A stretch of 15,010 nt of DNA, from positions 1 to 15,010 of the forward strand of contig DASQTB010000043.1 in the NCBI GenBank assembly GCA_035642095.1. The letters run 5' to 3'. Shown one piece after another: positions 12,449 to 15,010 of the stretch. This stretch comes from DASQTB01 sp035642095 (GTDB taxonomy: Bacteria; Actinomycetota; UBA4738; CALAEC01). The position numbers were made by a program, and so were the translations under genes. Every line of letters starts with the position of its first letter. Positions within the stretch are counted from its first letter, which is position 1. The notes under the pieces were generated by a model. It was not told the DNA's origin, did not search any database, and worked only from the letters and a program-made list of their open reading frames with translations.

Positions 12449-13135
12449 CTACTTCCAGGTCCAGGTGGAGAGGAGCTCCTCGAACCCCGCCCGGGCCTCT
12501 GCATAGGCGGTCTCGGTGGCGGCGAGCGTGATCCGCCAGGCCCCGTCCTCGCGAACGATGACCACCTCGCGGATCCGCAGGTCCTCCTCGCCGCTCTCCG
12601 CCGGGAGGCTGACCTCCCAGGCCAGGGCCTCCTCGCCGCCGAGCGGCACCGCCTCGACCCGGCTGGGGTCGAGACCTTGGGTCTCCTGGCCGGTCCGGAA
12701 CTGCTGGGCGTATTGCTGGGTCTGGGTGGCCGGGTCGACGATCTCCCGAACCCGGACCCAGGTGATGGCGTCGTCCTGGCGAGCGGAGAACTCGTCGAGG
12801 TTCTCCTGCCCGGTGACCTGGCTGCCGCCCCGCCATCCCTCGGGTATCTCGGCACAGTACCCGAAGAGCACGCTGGAGAACTTGCCCTCGCACGGGTTGG
12901 GGCGAGTGCTGAACCAGATCCCCGACACGAGGATGGCCGCACCCGCGACCACCAGCGCGATCACCACCGGCACGGCGCTCCGGCTCCTCGGCGGGGGCAT
13001 GTCGATGTCGCCGGCGCCCTGGTCCCGTTGCTGGCTGCGCATCGGCTGATGGATCGGATCCAGGGCCCGCCCGCAGACCTTGCAGAACGCCGCGTCCTCG
13101 GCGTTCTCGTTGCGACAGCTGGGACAGACGAGCAT
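12449..13135 (-). CDS. Zinc-ribbon, single-pass membrane protein of unknown function
   Basis: A 228-aa protein. A treble-clef/zinc-ribbon opens it: CPSCRNENAEDAAFCKVCG, with Cys4, Cys7, Cys18 and Cys21. A polar, Gln- and Pro-rich linker follows, then one membrane helix (about residues 54-75), placing the ribbon in the cytosol and a domain of about 150 residues outside. That domain has Cys82 and Cys94, probably a disulfide, then EIPEGW and alternating strands ending in LLSTWTWK. I do not recognise it beyond a vague likeness to small lipoprotein-like domains beginning with a "P-x-GW" strand. It starts three bases after lysC stops and ends 36 bases before asd starts, so it is cotranscribed with lysC. 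Nothing in it points to amino-acid synthesis. Confidence 0.85.
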   Translation of the reverse strand: MLVCPSCRNENAEDAAFCKVCGRALDPIHQPMRSQQRDQGAGDIDMPPPRSRSAVPVVIALVVAGAAILVSGIWFSTRPNPCEGKFSSVLFGYCAEIPEGWRGGSQVTGQENLDEFSARQDDAITWVRVREIVDPATQTQQYAQQFRTGQETQGLDPSRVEAVPLGGEEALAWEVSLPAESGEEDLRIREVVIVREDGAWRITLAATETAYAEARAGFEELLSTWTWK

Positions 13136-13138
13136 CGC

Positions 13139-14374
13139 TCAGTGCTCCCTGACCACGGCCTGATCCGACAGCGCGAACCGATCGTGGAGCGCTCGGACCG
13201 CCCGCTCGACATCCGCGGCACGGATCACGCACGTGATGCGGATCGAGGACGTGGAGATCATCTCGATGTTGATACCCGCTTCCGCCAGGGCCGCGAACAT
13301 GTCCGCCTGCACCCCGGGGTGGGTCTTCATGCCCGCTCCGACCAGGGACACCTTGGCGATGTCGTCGTCGGCCGAGTACCGGGCCCCACCGACCTCGGCG
13401 GCCACTCGGTCCATCACGGTCCGGGCGTGGGCCAGGTCGTCGCGGGGGACCGTGAACGAGACGTCCGTGCGCCCCTCTCGGGACACGTTCTGGACGATCG
13501 TATCGACGGCGATCCCCTCATCGGCCACCGCCCTGAAGATGGCCGCGGCGATCCCCGGGCGGTCGGGAACGTCCTCCACGGTGATCTTGGCCTCGGACGT
13601 GTCGTGGACCACCCCCGAGATGATGGCCTGCTCCATCCGCTCGTCTTCCTCTCGGATCCACGTCCCGTCCTCGTCGGAGAAGGAGGACCGGACGTGCAGC
13701 ATCACGCCGCTCCCCCGAGCGTACTCCACGGCCCGGAGCTGGAGCACGTGAGCCCCAGCCGCCGCCATCTCCAACATCTCCTCGTAGGAGACCGCGTGCA
13801 GCTTCCGGGCCACAGGGATCAGCCGGGGGTCGGCCGTGAACACGCCGGCCACGTCCGTATAGATCTCGCAGGCCTCCGCCCCGAGGGACGCGGCCAGGGC
13901 CACGGCGGTGGTGTCGGAGCCGCCCCGGCCGAGGGTGGTCACGTCGTACGCCGTCGACACCCCCTGGAAGCCGGCCACGATCACCACCGCTCCCCTATCC
14001 AGGGCTTCCCGGATCCGGCCCGGCCTGATGTCGATGATCCGGGCCCGGCCGTGGCGGGTGTCGGTGATGATCCCGGCCTGGGAACCGGTGTAGGAGGCCG
14101 CCGGGAAGCCCGCCGCGTTGACCGAGATGGCCAGGAGGGACATGGCGATCCGCTCTCCGGCCGTGAGGAGAAGGTCCAGCTCCCGCGCGTTGGGCATCGG
14201 GGTGAGCTGGTGGGCCATGGCCAGGAGCTCGTCGGTGCCGTGGCCCATGGCGCTCACCACCACGACGACATCGTTCCCGGCCCGCCGGGCCTCGATGATC
14301 CGATCGGAGACGGCGCGGATCCGGTCGATGTCGGCGACGGACGTGCCGCCGTACTTCTGGACGATGACCGACAT
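13139..14374 (-). CDS. lysC: Aspartokinase with two ACT domains
   Basis: A 411-aa cytosolic kinase that makes aspartyl phosphate from aspartate and ATP, the entry to lysine/threonine/methionine synthesis. The kinase domain (1-245) opens with VQKYGGTSV (Lys7) and contains SAMGHGTDEL and TTLGRGGSDTTAVAL. The regulatory half carries two ACT domains (about 265-330 and 345-405), including KVSLVGAGMKTHPGV and ISTSSIRITCVI, as in the lysine/threonine-inhibited actinobacterial enzyme. ATG 14374 lies two bases after the recR stop and has GGGAG eight bases upstream. An internal ATG at 13636 (Met247) with its own purine-rich site may give a separate regulatory subunit. Feedback control by lysine plus threonine is inferred from family. 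Confidence 0.96.
   Translation of the reverse strand: MSVIVQKYGGTSVADIDRIRAVSDRIIEARRAGNDVVVVVSAMGHGTDELLAMAHQLTPMPNARELDLLLTAGERIAMSLLAISVNAAGFPAASYTGSQAGIITDTRHGRARIIDIRPGRIREALDRGAVVIVAGFQGVSTAYDVTTLGRGGSDTTAVALAASLGAEACEIYTDVAGVFTADPRLIPVARKLHAVSYEEMLEMAAAGAHVLQLRAVEYARGSGVMLHVRSSFSDEDGTWIREEDERMEQAIISGVVHDTSEAKITVEDVPDRPGIAAAIFRAVADEGIAVDTIVQNVSREGRTDVSFTVPRDDLAHARTVMDRVAAEVGGARYSADDDIAKVSLVGAGMKTHPGVQADMFAALAEAGINIEMISTSSIRITCVIRAADVERAVRALHDRFALSDQAVVREH
13636..13655 (-). promoter_or_regulatory. Candidate internal ribosome site and start for a LysC beta (regulatory) subunit
   Basis: On minus, a purine-rich AGAGGAAG lies 8-9 bases before an in-frame ATG at 13636 (Met247, MEQAIISGV). 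Corynebacterium glutamicum and Bacillus aspartokinases are alpha2-beta2 enzymes whose beta subunit starts inside lysC at about residue 250, just before the first ACT domain. The product here would be 165 aa with both ACT domains. Confidence 0.5.
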
Positions 14375-14376
14375 CG

Positions 14377-14970
14377 CTACATCTCCCGGCGGCCTTCCAG
14401 GGCCTGACCCAGGGTGACCTCGTCGGCGTACTCGAGGTCGCCGCCGACCGGGAGCCCGCTGGCCAGTCGGGTCACCCGCACCCCGAGCGGCTTGAGCAGT
14501 CCGGCCACGTACATCGCCGTGGCGTTCCCCTCCAAGTTCGGGTTCGTGGCCAGGATCACCTCGCCCACGCCGTTGCGGCCCACCCGGTCGAGGAGCTCCT
14601 GGACCCGGAGGTCGTCGGGACCGATCCCCTGCATCGGGGAGATGGCACCGCCCAGGACGTGGTAGCGCCCCTTGATGGCCCCGGTGCGCTCCAGGGCCGA
14701 CACGTCCTTGGGCTCCTCGACCACGCAGACCACGGCGGCGTCGCGGGTCGGGTCCGCGCAGAACCGGCACAGCTCCCCCTCGGAGACCCCGAAACACTCT
14801 CGACAGAACCGAACCCGCTCCTTGGCCCGGACGATGGACTCGGCAAGCCGTTTGGCGTCTTCGGAGCGAGCCTTGACGATGTGGAAGGCCAGCCGCTGAG
14901 CGGACTTGGGACCGATCCCGGGGAGGCGGTTCAGCTCGTCGACGAGGTCCTGGATCGGCCCCTCGTACAC
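14377..14970 (-). CDS. recR: Recombination mediator protein RecR
   Basis: A 197-aa protein of standard length for RecR, which with RecF/RecO helps load RecA onto SSB-coated single-stranded DNA. The N-terminal helix-hairpin-helix is at about residues 11-28 (LNRLPGIGPKSAQRLAF). The four-Cys zinc finger uses Cys56, Cys59, Cys68 and Cys71. The Toprim domain follows with VVCVVEEPKDVSALE and ILATNPNLEGNATAMYV, and the Walker-B-like end is ASGLPVGGDLEYADEVTLGQAL. The start is GTG 14970, abutting the upstream stop (TAG-GTG) with GGAGGA a few bases before it. Its own stop is two bases before lysC, so it heads the visible operon. Confidence 0.96.
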   Translation of the reverse strand: MYEGPIQDLVDELNRLPGIGPKSAQRLAFHIVKARSEDAKRLAESIVRAKERVRFCRECFGVSEGELCRFCADPTRDAAVVCVVEEPKDVSALERTGAIKGRYHVLGGAISPMQGIGPDDLRVQELLDRVGRNGVGEVILATNPNLEGNATAMYVAGLLKPLGVRVTRLASGLPVGGDLEYADEVTLGQALEGRREM

Positions 14971-15010
14971 CTAGTCCTCCTCGACGAGCTCCGCGCCGAA
15001 CTGCGCTCGA
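14971..15010 (-). CDS. 3' end of an upstream gene, possibly dnaX
   Basis: The last 12 codons and stop of a gene in frame with, and directly abutting, recR: RAQFGAELVEED-stop. The final FGAELVEED resembles C-termini of DNA polymerase III gamma/tau subunits (DnaX), which often lie upstream of recR, sometimes with a ybaB gene between. Twelve residues are too few to be sure, and an uncharacterised gene or YbaB variant cannot be excluded. Confidence 0.4.
   Translation of the reverse strand, partial: RAQFGAELVEED

Noticed and set aside
11669..14407. A 912-codon open frame on plus, antisense to asd, the zinc-ribbon gene and lysC
   Set aside because: Its translation is low-complexity (rich in G, R, D, H) with no recognisable domain, and it lies opposite three well-supported genes. 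It is a by-product of GC-rich third positions.
1..15010. Search for CRISPR arrays, insertion sequences, defence islands or a novel multi-gene system
   Set aside because: No direct repeats with spacers, transposase motifs, terminal inverted repeats or clustered unknown genes were seen; nearly every gene belongs to a known family.

Overview
This is a GC-rich window (about 70% by eye) of ordinary, densely packed bacterial chromosome. It most likely comes from an actinomycetote (Actinobacteria) outside the well-studied genera. The clues are the recR-lysC-asd neighbourhood, a class A penicillin-binding protein with PASTA repeats, many GTG starts, almost no spacer DNA, and start codons sitting directly behind TAnnnT boxes with no Shine-Dalgarno, as in leaderless actinobacterial mRNAs. 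I cannot place it below phylum. I found no mobile element, CRISPR array, phage gene or pseudogene.

Left part (1-6809). An NfeD/ClpP-class membrane protease (cut by the window edge) diverges from a bifunctional peptidoglycan synthase. Next come a convergent YqeY-like protein, a membrane-anchored metallophosphoesterase, and a divergent glycosyltransferase pair: a GT4 on the minus strand and, on the plus strand, a GT2-fold enzyme resembling mannosylglycerate synthase (GT78/GT81). The pair shares a 33-bp spacer with a symmetric, possibly bidirectional -10 box.

Middle (6865-11384). A DUF2330 membrane protein overlaps by one base a lipoprotein cupredoxin with type 1 copper ligands. Then tRNA-Pro(CGG) follows with a hairpin on each side, then a candidate 35-codon leaderless ORF whose stop overlaps the start of a two-domain universal stress protein. 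A VOC/glyoxalase-fold protein and an EamA transporter diverge from a 47-bp spacer. The transporter overlaps a small secreted RTX-repeat protein.

Right part (11375-15010), minus strand. The order of transcription is the 3' end of an upstream gene (possibly dnaX), recR, lysC, a zinc-ribbon membrane protein, and asd. LysC and Asd do steps 1 and 2 of the aspartate pathway. recR to the zinc-ribbon gene are spaced by 0-3 bases and look like one operon. asd may also have its own leaderless promoter.

No new multi-gene system is evident. The points most worth checking are the leaderless/bidirectional promoter layout, the small ORF ahead of the stress protein, the DUF2330-cupredoxin pair, the zinc-ribbon gene between lysC and asd, and a likely internal lysC start. 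Every promoter call is a pattern read by eye. No stretch over 300 bases lacks a gene.
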